The translations under genes were made by a program, and so were the position numbers. Positions 17,377 to 27,319 of a stretch of 64,000 nucleotides of DNA are shown piece by piece. Origin of the DNA: Streptomyces liliifuscus (GTDB lineage Bacteria; Actinomycetota; Actinomycetes; Streptomycetales; Streptomycetaceae); NCBI RefSeq assembly GCF_016598615.1, contig NZ_CP066831.1, positions 4,154,001-4,218,000 on the forward strand, in the 5' to 3' direction. Positions within the stretch are counted from its first letter, which is position 1. Each line of letters starts with the position of its first letter. The notes under the pieces are model-generated. The model saw only the letters and a program-made list of their open reading frames with translations, did no database searches and was not told where the DNA came from.

Positions 17377-18611
17377 CAGCTGGGTCTCCTTGCTGTGCGG
17401 CTCCCTGAGTGACGGCCGGTCTCGACGGCCGTCGTGTTTCCTGCGCGCCCTCCCTTCCGCGGCAGATAGACGAGGGCCTCCGTGCCCGCGAACCGCAGGA
17501 CGAAGGTGGTGACCAGAGCGAGCGCGGTGGCGCCGAGGACGGACATCCCGAACCGGCCCACGAACAGCGCGATGAGCGGGATGCGCAGCACCAGGTCGGC
17601 GTTGGCCAGCAGCGCGAACCGGCCCACGCGGTCCCACCAGCGCCGGTGCTGCCGGCGGTCCCGGAAGCAGAGGTGCTCGATGAGCAGGAAGTTCCAGGCG
17701 ACGCCGAACTGGTTGGCGACGATCTCCGCGGGCAGGTAGTGCATCCCAGCGGCCGTCAGGGCCCACAGCGCGGCGAGGTTCGGCAGGAACCCGGTCGCGC
17801 CGATGAGCCCGAAGACCACCATGCGGGCGACGGGCGAGGCGGTGCGCAGTCCGGCGAGGTGCCGCAGGAAGCGGACGCCCTCCTTGGCGGTCGACTTGGA
17901 CTCGCCCGCGAACCGGTCCTGGAAGACGAACGGCACCTCGGTGACCTGGCGAGGGCGGGCGCGTACGGCCATTTCGAGGAGGATCTTGTAGCCGAGCGGC
18001 TTGAGGACGTCGGCGGTGACCGCGCTGCGGCGGATCGCGAAGAAGCCGCTCATCGGGTCGCTGATGCCGCGCAGTCTCCGCGGGAACAGCGTCTTCGTCA
18101 GCCAGGTCGCGCCGCGTGAGACGGCGATGCGGTAGCCGCCCGCGAGGCCGGCGCGGCTGCCGCCCTTGATGTAGCGGGAGGCGACAACGAGTCCGGCGTG
18201 CTCGCGCTCGCCCGCGGCCACCAACTCCGGCACCAGGGCCGGCGGATGCTGGAGGTCGCCGTCCATGACGACGATCCAGTCGGAGGTCGCGGCCCGCAGT
18301 CCCTCGACGACCGCGCCGCCGAGCCCGCCGACCGGGGTGTCGCGGTGCAGCACGGTCACCGGGAACGGGCAGTCCCGCGCCGCGTCCCGGATCACCTCGG
18401 GCGTGTCGTCGGTGGAGTCGTCCACGAACACGACCTCGCAGGGCAGCCGCGAGGGCACCGACTCGGTGATCCGGTGCAGCAACTCCCTGATGTTCGCAGA
18501 CTCGTTGAAGGTCGGCACGACGATGGTGACGGCACCCGGTTCGGGGACCGTGGAGGCCGCGCGAAGGGCGGGGTCGTGCAACTCCCCCGGGACGGTGGAC
18601 TCGTACGTCAT
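17376..18611 (-). CDS. GT2 glycosyltransferase (DPM1-like) with GtrA membrane domain
   Basis: A 411-residue protein. Residues 25-245 are a GT-A fold like dolichyl-phosphate mannose synthase, with VVPTFNESANI, VVFVDDSTDDT and the metal-binding VVMDGDLQHPP. Residues about 255-395 are a GtrA domain with four membrane segments (VVFGLIGATGFLPNLAALW and following). Such fusions make a polyprenyl-phosphate sugar and move it across the membrane. This fits as donor supply for the GT39-like enzyme encoded just upstream, with which it overlaps (ATGA at 18608-18611). It overlaps the oxidase gene in the same way. Confidence 0.85.
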   Translation of the reverse strand: MTYESTVPGELHDPALRAASTVPEPGAVTIVVPTFNESANIRELLHRITESVPSRLPCEVVFVDDSTDDTPEVIRDAARDCPFPVTVLHRDTPVGGLGGAVVEGLRAATSDWIVVMDGDLQHPPALVPELVAAGEREHAGLVVASRYIKGGSRAGLAGGYRIAVSRGATWLTKTLFPRRLRGISDPMSGFFAIRRSAVTADVLKPLGYKILLEMAVRARPRQVTEVPFVFQDRFAGESKSTAKEGVRFLRHLAGLRTASPVARMVVFGLIGATGFLPNLAALWALTAAGMHYLPAEIVANQFGVAWNFLLIEHLCFRDRRQHRRWWDRVGRFALLANADLVLRIPLIALFVGRFGMSVLGATALALVTTFVLRFAGTEALVYLPRKGGRAGNTTAVETGRHSGSRTARRPS

Positions 18612-20308
18612 CGGTCGCCTCCGGTGTTCGCCGAGCCGGCGGTGTCGGCCGTGCCCGTCGTGCCGGCCGTGGAGCCGCCCTCGACCTGCCGGATCTCGAT
18701 CCGGTCCGGGCCCTTGCCGAAGGTGGCGACGGGGGTCGAATGCCTCATCGCCTGCTTGACGTTGGGCAGGTCGGCCGCGTCGCGCCGCACGGTCGGGGAG
18801 GCGACGACGTAGTCGATGTCGCGCCAGCCGCGCGGCATGGTCTTGGTCACCGCGGGGTCGAGGTCGGCCTTGTAGAACCAGATGACGCCGAGTCCGGGCT
18901 CGTAGCCGGCGTGCACGAGGTCGAGCCAGAGTGCGTCGTCGACGAGGACGCGGGTGTCCTCGGGGTTGTCGACCTCGCTGGCCAGCCACTTGGAGGCCGC
19001 CCGGTAGGGGGCGTTGGCGTCGGCGGTGACGGCGGTGCGGTCGCCGTCGTACCAGCGCGGTACGACGTACGCCGCCGAGGCCGCGACGAGCAGCGCCGCG
19101 ACCGCGTACCGGGCGCGGGTGACGTACTCCTTCTCGTCGGTGCTCCGCCATCTGCGCAGCACCCCGTGCGCGACGCTCGCGGCGCCTCCGGCGAGGACGA
19201 GCGCGAGGAACGGCAGGGCCTGGATGACGTACATCGCGGGCAGGTAGCCGGTCGGGCGCAGGGCCACCAGCGCGAGGATGGCGACGGTGAACGCGGGTCC
19301 GGCGAGGGCCCGTGCGGTCACCGACCAGCGCCAGGTGACCAGGAGGAGCAGCGCGCCCGCGAGGCCGCCGAGGGGCAGCACACGGTCGTAGTAGAGCCAG
19401 GACTGCAGGACCCCGTAGGAACCGGAGCCCTGGTCGAGGATGAAGCCCGAACCGGGCCTGGTCAGCTGGTATTCGAGGCCGTCCCACAGCGACACATGTC
19501 CGCCGCCGGGGAAGAGCTCGCCCTTGAGGAGGGCGAAGAGCGGGTACGACATGCCGATCAGCACGCAGGCCGTGATGGCTCCGGTGAGTGCGAACTTGCG
19601 GGTGTCGCGGTGGCTGTGGCGCCACATCGTGATCATGACCGCGGGCAGCACGAAGATCATCGTCTCTTTGGTGAGGACGGCCGCGGCGGCCGCCATGCCC
19701 GCCCCGAAGTGGTGCCACAGGTGACGGCTCGGGGAGGCGGCGAGGCAGAACGCGACCAGGGTCCACATCACCGCGATGTTGTCGAGGAAGATCTCCCGCT
19801 GGAGGACCACGGACAGCGGCGAGAGCCCGAAGAGCAGCATCGCGAGCCCGGCGGCCCAGCGGGGCAGCCACAGGCGGCGGGCCAGTACGTAGACGAGGAC
19901 CGCGCTGATGGCGCTGACCAGGAGCATCACGATCCGCATCGAGCCGACCGTCATCGACTCGGGGCTGATCAGGGACGGTATCCAGGTCAGCAGGGCTATC
20001 TGTATCCAGCCGAGCGGCGGGTGGTCGTACCAGTAGGTGTAGTGGGCGAGGCCGTTGCCCTGCTGCACGGACCAGGCCTGGGCGAGGTAGGTGCCCTCGT
20101 CGTCGCTGAGCGCCGGGTAGTCGGCGATGTTCCAGCCCTGCACGGTCATGACAACCACGAGGAGTACGCCGCACAGGATCAGGTCGGCGCGCGAGGTGCG
20201 CAGGCGGGACGGGAGCGGGGTCGTTCGAGGGGTCGAACCGGTCTTGGGGACAGGTGTCCGCTGCGCGGGGACCGTTGGGGTGGTCACCGCGGGAAGGGTG
20301 GAGGTCAC
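18608..20308 (-). CDS. GT39/ArnT-like polytopic membrane glycosyltransferase
   Basis: A 566-residue protein with about ten to twelve membrane segments from residue 43. The first extracytoplasmic loop carries the acidic motif ALSDDEGTYLAQAW (D69, D70, E71), the place of the catalytic Asp/Glu in PMT and ArnT enzymes. A soluble domain of about 150 residues follows the last membrane segment. It probably transfers a sugar from a polyprenyl phosphate to a protein, lipid or glycan outside the membrane. The start is GTG, overlapping the stop of the upstream GT2 gene (GTGA). Acceptor and sugar are unknown. Confidence 0.8.
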   Translation of the reverse strand: MTSTLPAVTTPTVPAQRTPVPKTGSTPRTTPLPSRLRTSRADLILCGVLLVVVMTVQGWNIADYPALSDDEGTYLAQAWSVQQGNGLAHYTYWYDHPPLGWIQIALLTWIPSLISPESMTVGSMRIVMLLVSAISAVLVYVLARRLWLPRWAAGLAMLLFGLSPLSVVLQREIFLDNIAVMWTLVAFCLAASPSRHLWHHFGAGMAAAAAVLTKETMIFVLPAVMITMWRHSHRDTRKFALTGAITACVLIGMSYPLFALLKGELFPGGGHVSLWDGLEYQLTRPGSGFILDQGSGSYGVLQSWLYYDRVLPLGGLAGALLLLVTWRWSVTARALAGPAFTVAILALVALRPTGYLPAMYVIQALPFLALVLAGGAASVAHGVLRRWRSTDEKEYVTRARYAVAALLVAASAAYVVPRWYDGDRTAVTADANAPYRAASKWLASEVDNPEDTRVLVDDALWLDLVHAGYEPGLGVIWFYKADLDPAVTKTMPRGWRDIDYVVASPTVRRDAADLPNVKQAMRHSTPVATFGKGPDRIEIRQVEGGSTAGTTGTADTAGSANTGGDR

Positions 20309-21630
20309 GCAGGAACGTCCTCTCGGGACCCGCGGGTCGCTGCGGCCGCGGCTTCGGTGGCTTCGGTGGCTGCGAGGGCGTCTACGGCCTCGACATCGGT
20401 GAGATGTGCGCCGACATGGCTGGTCAGCTCCCAGTCGTTCCGGCCCCGCTGCTCACGCCACACGGCACGGACGGCCGCTCCGGCGAGGAGCACCTGGTAG
20501 AAGGGGCCGCCGACGATGAGCTTGAGGTAGTGGACGAATCGGACGCGAAGCCCGTACTGCTTGCCGAAGTCGTGCAGTCCGACAAGCTCGAAGACGAAGG
20601 TGACCAGAGCGGTGACGGCCGGCAGGAAGGTGATGAACGCGATGCCGACCGGGACGTCGAGGAAGAGCGCGACGGCCACGTTGAGCGGGATGATCACGCC
20701 GGAGATCGCCTGGAGATACGGCGTCATCAGCGTGTAGCGGGCGAGCAGCCGCTGGCCGAAGCCGGGCAGTTGCTTCCAGTCCTTCTTCCGGTAGACCTGA
20801 AGGAAGCCCTGGTTCCAGCGGGTGCGCTGCTTGAGCAGCGACATCAGGCTGCCGGGGGTCTCCTCCTTGGTCACCATGTCGGAGTCGTACGCGACGACGA
20901 CCTTCTTGCCGATGCTGGAGAGCCGCACGCCCAGGTCGCAGTCCTCGGCGAGGCAGTCGGGGTCCCAGCCGTCGGCGGCCCGCAGGACGTCCGTGCGGAC
21001 GAAGACGGTGTTGCCGCCGAGGGGAATGAAACCTTTCTGCGCGTGCAGGTGGAGCCGCGAGCGGAACCAGAAGAAGTACTCCAGGCAGTTGCGCAGGCTG
21101 TACCAGCTGGAGTTGAAGTTGATGAGCTGGACGCCGCCCTGGACGACGTCGGCGTCGGTCGACCGGAAGGCGTGGTCGACATGCGCGAGGAGCTCCGGGT
21201 GGACCTGGTCCTCGGCGTCGAAGACTCCGACGACGTCACCGCGGCAGTGCGGCAACGCCGTGTTCATGGCCTTCGGTTTGTTCTTCTTCTCGTGCGTGTC
21301 GACGACGACGCGTACGCGCGGGTCGCGCGCCTCGGCCTTCCGGGCCACCTCGGTGGTGTCCGGGTCGTCGTGACCGACGATCACGATGATCTCGAAGTCG
21401 GTGTGGCTGGATTCCAGCAGTCGCTGGATGGTGTGGTCGAGCACCGCCTGCTCGTGTCTCGCCGGCAACAACAGCGAGAACGACAGGTGTTCACCACCGT
21501 CAGGACTGCTGAACCGTGTGGAGGCGAGCACTTCGGGCGTACGCCACGCGTGCATCTGCCACCACAAAGTGAAGGCAGCCATCCCGAAAAGGGCAAGCGA
21601 AACGGCAGCAATGAGCACAGACGTAAGCAA
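20305..21630 (-). CDS. Cellulose/chitin-synthase-like processive GT2 glycosyltransferase
   Basis: A 441-residue membrane glycosyltransferase. One membrane segment (residues 3-24) precedes the GT-A domain. Catalytic motifs are VFDAEDQ (D138, D141), AED (E229, D230) and QRTRW (268-272), the processive synthase signature. Three or four membrane segments follow at about 285-390. It most likely polymerises a beta-linked glycan and extrudes it. The start is taken as TTG at 21630, which has a GGGGGGA ribosome binding site. A downstream GTG at 21618 is the alternative, and upstream residues lack the conserved pattern. It is the first gene of a four-gene overlapping operon ending in a copper radical oxidase, so the glycan is probably the oxidase substrate. 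Confidence 0.8.
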   Translation of the reverse strand: MLTSVLIAAVSLALFGMAAFTLWWQMHAWRTPEVLASTRFSSPDGGEHLSFSLLLPARHEQAVLDHTIQRLLESSHTDFEIIVIVGHDDPDTTEVARKAEARDPRVRVVVDTHEKKNKPKAMNTALPHCRGDVVGVFDAEDQVHPELLAHVDHAFRSTDADVVQGGVQLINFNSSWYSLRNCLEYFFWFRSRLHLHAQKGFIPLGGNTVFVRTDVLRAADGWDPDCLAEDCDLGVRLSSIGKKVVVAYDSDMVTKEETPGSLMSLLKQRTRWNQGFLQVYRKKDWKQLPGFGQRLLARYTLMTPYLQAISGVIIPLNVAVALFLDVPVGIAFITFLPAVTALVTFVFELVGLHDFGKQYGLRVRFVHYLKLIVGGPFYQVLLAGAAVRAVWREQRGRNDWELTSHVGAHLTDVEAVDALAATEATEAAAAATRGSREDVPA

Positions 21631-21657
21631 CAGATCCCCCCAGATCCCCAAAACCCC

Positions 21658-21687
21658 CTGTCGCGACAGCGAGTCACTCCTGTCGCG
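21658..21687. promoter_or_regulatory. Palindrome with extra half-site in front of glycan operon
   Basis: A perfect 12-bp palindrome, CTGTCGCGACAG, at 21658-21669 is followed by a repeated half CTGTCGCG at 21680-21687. It lies 28-57 bp upstream of the TTG start of the first glycosyltransferase gene. This is a sensible place for a repressor operator. The regulator is unknown. Confidence 0.4.
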
Positions 21688-21829
21688 TCCCGGTGGAGAG
21701 ACTAAGGGGGTTCTGTGAAGTCCGGGAACTGTTCTGATAAATAACGTGTTTCGGAATGGTCGGTCGACTTGTGGGGCATGTCCGAACACATGCTCACATT
21801 AACCCCCACTGAGCAGGCGTTTCCGCCGC

Positions 21830-23860
<2,031 letters not shown>

Positions 23861-24043
23861 GGGGTCCATCCTGCCGCAGTACCCGGTGGGCAATGCGGAT
23901 CACCCGTGCGCGCCGGGGGTAGGTGATGGGTCCGACGCATTCCGGATGGGCGTGGACATGACAGAGGTTGAGTCTCTCGCCTTCCCCGCCCATCCGCAGG
24001 ACACTTGACCAAGAAAGCCGTTACCGGCGGAGGGGGACGCGAT

Positions 24044-27000
24044 ATGCGGGACAGCCATCGGGCGGAGGCCGAACGGCTGTTGGTGCGGGCCGTGGAGGAG
24101 GAGGTCCGTCGCTCGGGCGGGCGGGCCGACGGGGGCGCGCTGCTGTCGCGGGCCCGGTCCGCTCTGGACACGATGGCCCAGACCGCCACGGAGGAGTACG
24201 AGGCGTTCACCTCGGCGCTGGACGAGGCGGAGGCGGGCCGCCTCACCTTCGGCCAGCGGTACGCCCGCGAGGGCGCCGGAACTCCCCTGCTGGTGGCCGC
24301 CGTTGCCGCACTCGCGGCCTGCGTCGCGGACCTGGCGCTCGGCACCGGCACGGGCATCGCGCTGGGCGCCGGCGCGGTCGTCGGCGTCGCGGGCGCCGCG
24401 GCCACGGTGGCGAAGGTGACGGCCTCCCATCTGCCTGCCGCGAGCCGCCGGGCGGGGGCCCTCGGCCAGCCCGGCGGCCCGGAACAGCTGCGCCTGGCCT
24501 GGCTGACCGCCCTGGAAGTGCGCGGTATCCGGCCGTTCTTCGACCAGCAGCGCGTCCTCATCGCGTCCACCGGCGCGAAGAAGGGGGCGCCCCAGCTGCG
24601 GCGTACGGACAAGAGCGCGGCGGCCCGCAGACGGAGCGTCCTGGAGCAGTCGTTCGGTCAACTTCCCGAGCCGGTCGGTCCGTTCGCGGGCCGTCGGCAG
24701 GAGCTGTTGCGGGTCGCGCAGTGGGTGCACGCGGCCCGGGCGAGCACGGAGACCAGACCGACGGTGGTCGTGCTGTACGGCTCGCCCGGCTCCGGCCGCA
24801 GCACCCTCGCCGTCCGGGCGGCGCACGAACTGAAGGACCAGTTCCGCGGCGCGTGCGTGGTGGACCTGCGCGGCGACAGCCCGGAGGAGTCGCCGCTGAC
24901 GACCCGCGACGCGCTGCTGCATCTGCTCAACCGGCTCGGCGCGCCCCGCGAGCAGCTGCTGTTCCGTGAGCGTTCCTCGCAGGACCAGCAGGTCAGGCGG
25001 CTCGCCGAGCTCTACCACCAGCATCTGACCGGCCTCCCGGTGACGATCGTGCTCGACGACGCGAGCGATGTGGAGCAGGTGCGCACGCTCGTGCCGGAGC
25101 GCTCCGACAGCCTCGTCGTGGTCACCGCCCGCAAACCCCTCGACCTGCCCGCCGACCTCCCCGCCTGGGTGCACCAGCTGGCCGTGGAGCCGCTGACCGC
25201 GCCGGGCGCCGAGGAGCTCCTGAAGGCGGCGGCACAGGACAGTTCGGCCCCCTACGACGCCGAATCCACCGACCGGGTGCGGGAGTTGTGCGGCGGCCTC
25301 CCGCTGGCGCTGCGCATCGCGGGTTCGTCCCTCGGCCCGCGCACACCCAGCCGGCTCGCCACCGACCTGGCGGCGTACGGACCGGTCGAGCCGGTCGAGC
25401 GGGTCCTGTGGCTGCGCTACACCGACCAGTCGGACACGGGCCGGCGGCTGCTGCGACGGCTCGCGCTGGCGGGCCGCGCCTCACTGGGCGCGGCCGCGGC
25501 GGCCGCCCTGCTCGCGACGGACGAGCCGGAGGCGACCCGCCATCTGGAGGCTCTCTCCCGCGCGGGCCTCATCGACCATGTACGAGGCAGCCGTTACCGC
25601 CTGCACGACCTCGTACGCGCCTTCGCCCAGGCCCGCCTCCTCGACGAGGAGGAGCCGTCCGAGCGCACGGCCGCGCAGGAACGTCTCATCGCGAACTACG
25701 CCGAGCTCGCGGACTCGGTGATCCGCCTGGTCGACGGCAAGACGTCCACCCGCGCCGACCAGTTCGGCCCGCACGGCTTCACCTCGCTGGACGCGGCGCT
25801 GCGCTGGCTGGACGACGAGTCGAGCTTCATCACGGCGGCCCTGCGGCACGCGGAGGGCGTCAACCAGGCGACGGTGCTCAACCTCCTGGGCGCGCTGTGC
25901 GACTACTGCCTGCTGCGCGGCGACCTCTACCGCCTGGGCGAGATCAGCGAGTTGACGCAGGCCGTCGACCAGGGGCTGCTGGTGCGCTCGGTCCAGTGGC
26001 GTACGGGCATCGCGGCCCGCCAGCTCGGCGAGCTGGACAAGGCGCGTACGCAACTGGCCTCCGTGGTGGACCTCTACTTCGAGGCGCACCACGACGCGGG
26101 CGCGGCCCGGGCGCTCTGCTCGCTCGGGATCACCCTCCACCACCAGGGCAATCTCACGGAGGCGGCGGCGAAGCTCCAGGAGGCCATGGACCTCCAGGCC
26201 TCCCCCGACCTCTCGGCGGACCGCGCCTGGACGATGCACGCGCTGGCGGCGGTGGAACGGGACCGCGCGAGACTGCGCGAGGCGCTCGACCTCCTGACCC
26301 AGGCCCTGGTCCTGCACCGCGAGGGCGAGTCCGTGCACGGCGAGGCGTGGGCCCACTTCCAGCTCGGCCAGCTGGGTCTGCGCATGGGAGACGTACCGCG
26401 CGCCGAGTCCGAGCTCCGCGAGGCCCTCGATCTGTACGGCCGCACGCGCGACGCCCGCGGCGAGGCCTGGGCCCTCACCCAGCTCGCCCGCGCCCGCCTG
26501 GTCGACGGCGACCCGTCGTCCGCGGTGGACGGCCTGCGCCAGGCGGCCTCCCGCCACCGCGACAACGAGGACTCGCGCGGCGAGGCCTGGACGGTCTACT
26601 ACCTCGGCCAGGCCCTGGAGGAGACCGGCAACCTCGACCAGGCGGTCCGTGAACTGGAACGCTCGCGCACGATGTTCTCCCGTATCCGCGATGTGTACGG
26701 CCTGGCGTGCGCGCGCCACCACTCGGCCCGGGTCACCCGCGACCAGCGTGCCGCCCAGACCGGCTCACTGCGGAACTCGGGTTTCGCCCGCCAGCTCCTG
26801 GTGGACGCGCGGGCCGACTTCCAGCGCATCGGCGTCGCCCACGGCGAGGCCTGGACCTGCCTGGAACTGGCGGTGGTCGACGCCGGCAACGCCCGCACCC
26901 AGCCGGCCCTCGCCCTCTGCGACGAGGCCGCGTCCCTCTTCGCCTCCTACGGCGACCGCCGCGGCGAGGACTGGGCCCGCTTCCTGCGCTGCACGCTCCT

Positions 27001-27247
27001 CCCCTACGCCTCCCCCGGCGGCGTGGAGGTCGGCACGGCGGTGGCCCAGGAGGAACTGACCCAGCTCTCCCGCACCGGCCACCCGACCCGCGACGGAAAA
27101 CTGGACGACTACATCGAGGCGTACCAGCTGCTCCTGGAACGAGGCGCAGACCTGGAGGCCGGCTGGCAGGCCTGGCGGCTCGGGATGGTGCCGAACCGGC
27201 ATGCGCGGGAGGTTATGGGGGTGGCGGTCTCGGCGCAGCGTGGCTGA
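24044..27247 (+). CDS. AfsR-like STAND/TPR protein with altered Walker A and N-terminal membrane hairpin
   Basis: A 1067-residue protein. It has two hydrophobic segments at about residues 80-130 (TPLLVAAVAALAACVADLAL and a Gly/Ala-rich partner), an NB-ARC-type NTPase at about 210-500, and a C-terminal tetratricopeptide array from about 640 to 1000 with repeated RGEAW(A/T) turns. STAND landmarks are LDDASDV (Walker B) and CGGLPLALRIAG (GLPL). The P-loop reads GSPGSGRST, so the usual lysine is Arg252. ATG 24044 is chosen because GGAGGGGG lies upstream. The TTG at 24005 has no site. The gene ends 72 bp before the second STAND gene and is probably co-regulated with it. Confidence 0.75.
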   Translation: MRDSHRAEAERLLVRAVEEEVRRSGGRADGGALLSRARSALDTMAQTATEEYEAFTSALDEAEAGRLTFGQRYAREGAGTPLLVAAVAALAACVADLALGTGTGIALGAGAVVGVAGAAATVAKVTASHLPAASRRAGALGQPGGPEQLRLAWLTALEVRGIRPFFDQQRVLIASTGAKKGAPQLRRTDKSAAARRRSVLEQSFGQLPEPVGPFAGRRQELLRVAQWVHAARASTETRPTVVVLYGSPGSGRSTLAVRAAHELKDQFRGACVVDLRGDSPEESPLTTRDALLHLLNRLGAPREQLLFRERSSQDQQVRRLAELYHQHLTGLPVTIVLDDASDVEQVRTLVPERSDSLVVVTARKPLDLPADLPAWVHQLAVEPLTAPGAEELLKAAAQDSSAPYDAESTDRVRELCGGLPLALRIAGSSLGPRTPSRLATDLAAYGPVEPVERVLWLRYTDQSDTGRRLLRRLALAGRASLGAAAAAALLATDEPEATRHLEALSRAGLIDHVRGSRYRLHDLVRAFAQARLLDEEEPSERTAAQERLIANYAELADSVIRLVDGKTSTRADQFGPHGFTSLDAALRWLDDESSFITAALRHAEGVNQATVLNLLGALCDYCLLRGDLYRLGEISELTQAVDQGLLVRSVQWRTGIAARQLGELDKARTQLASVVDLYFEAHHDAGAARALCSLGITLHHQGNLTEAAAKLQEAMDLQASPDLSADRAWTMHALAAVERDRARLREALDLLTQALVLHREGESVHGEAWAHFQLGQLGLRMGDVPRAESELREALDLYGRTRDARGEAWALTQLARARLVDGDPSSAVDGLRQAASRHRDNEDSRGEAWTVYYLGQALEETGNLDQAVRELERSRTMFSRIRDVYGLACARHHSARVTRDQRAAQTGSLRNSGFARQLLVDARADFQRIGVAHGEAWTCLELAVVDAGNARTQPALALCDEAASLFASYGDRRGEDWARFLRCTLLPYASPGGVEVGTAVAQEELTQLSRTGHPTRDGKLDDYIEAYQLLLERGADLEAGWQAWRLGMVPNRHAREVMGVAVSAQRG

Positions 27248-27319
27248 TCGGGACCGGGCATCCGTTCGCATGGATGGAGGCTCGACTTCCCGGGAACGTA
27301 AGGGTGTTGGGGGGCATCG

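Noticed and set aside
15121..17412. Long plus-strand open frame opposite the oxidase gene
   Set aside because: It is an antisense shadow caused by high GC. Its Arg/Val/Gly-rich product has no homology pattern and the opposite strand codes for a recognisable enzyme.
14929..17766. Oxidase gene starting about 130 codons further upstream
   Set aside because: The extra region overlaps the GT2-GtrA gene in another frame. The ATG at 17376 has a good ribosome binding site and begins a signal peptide.
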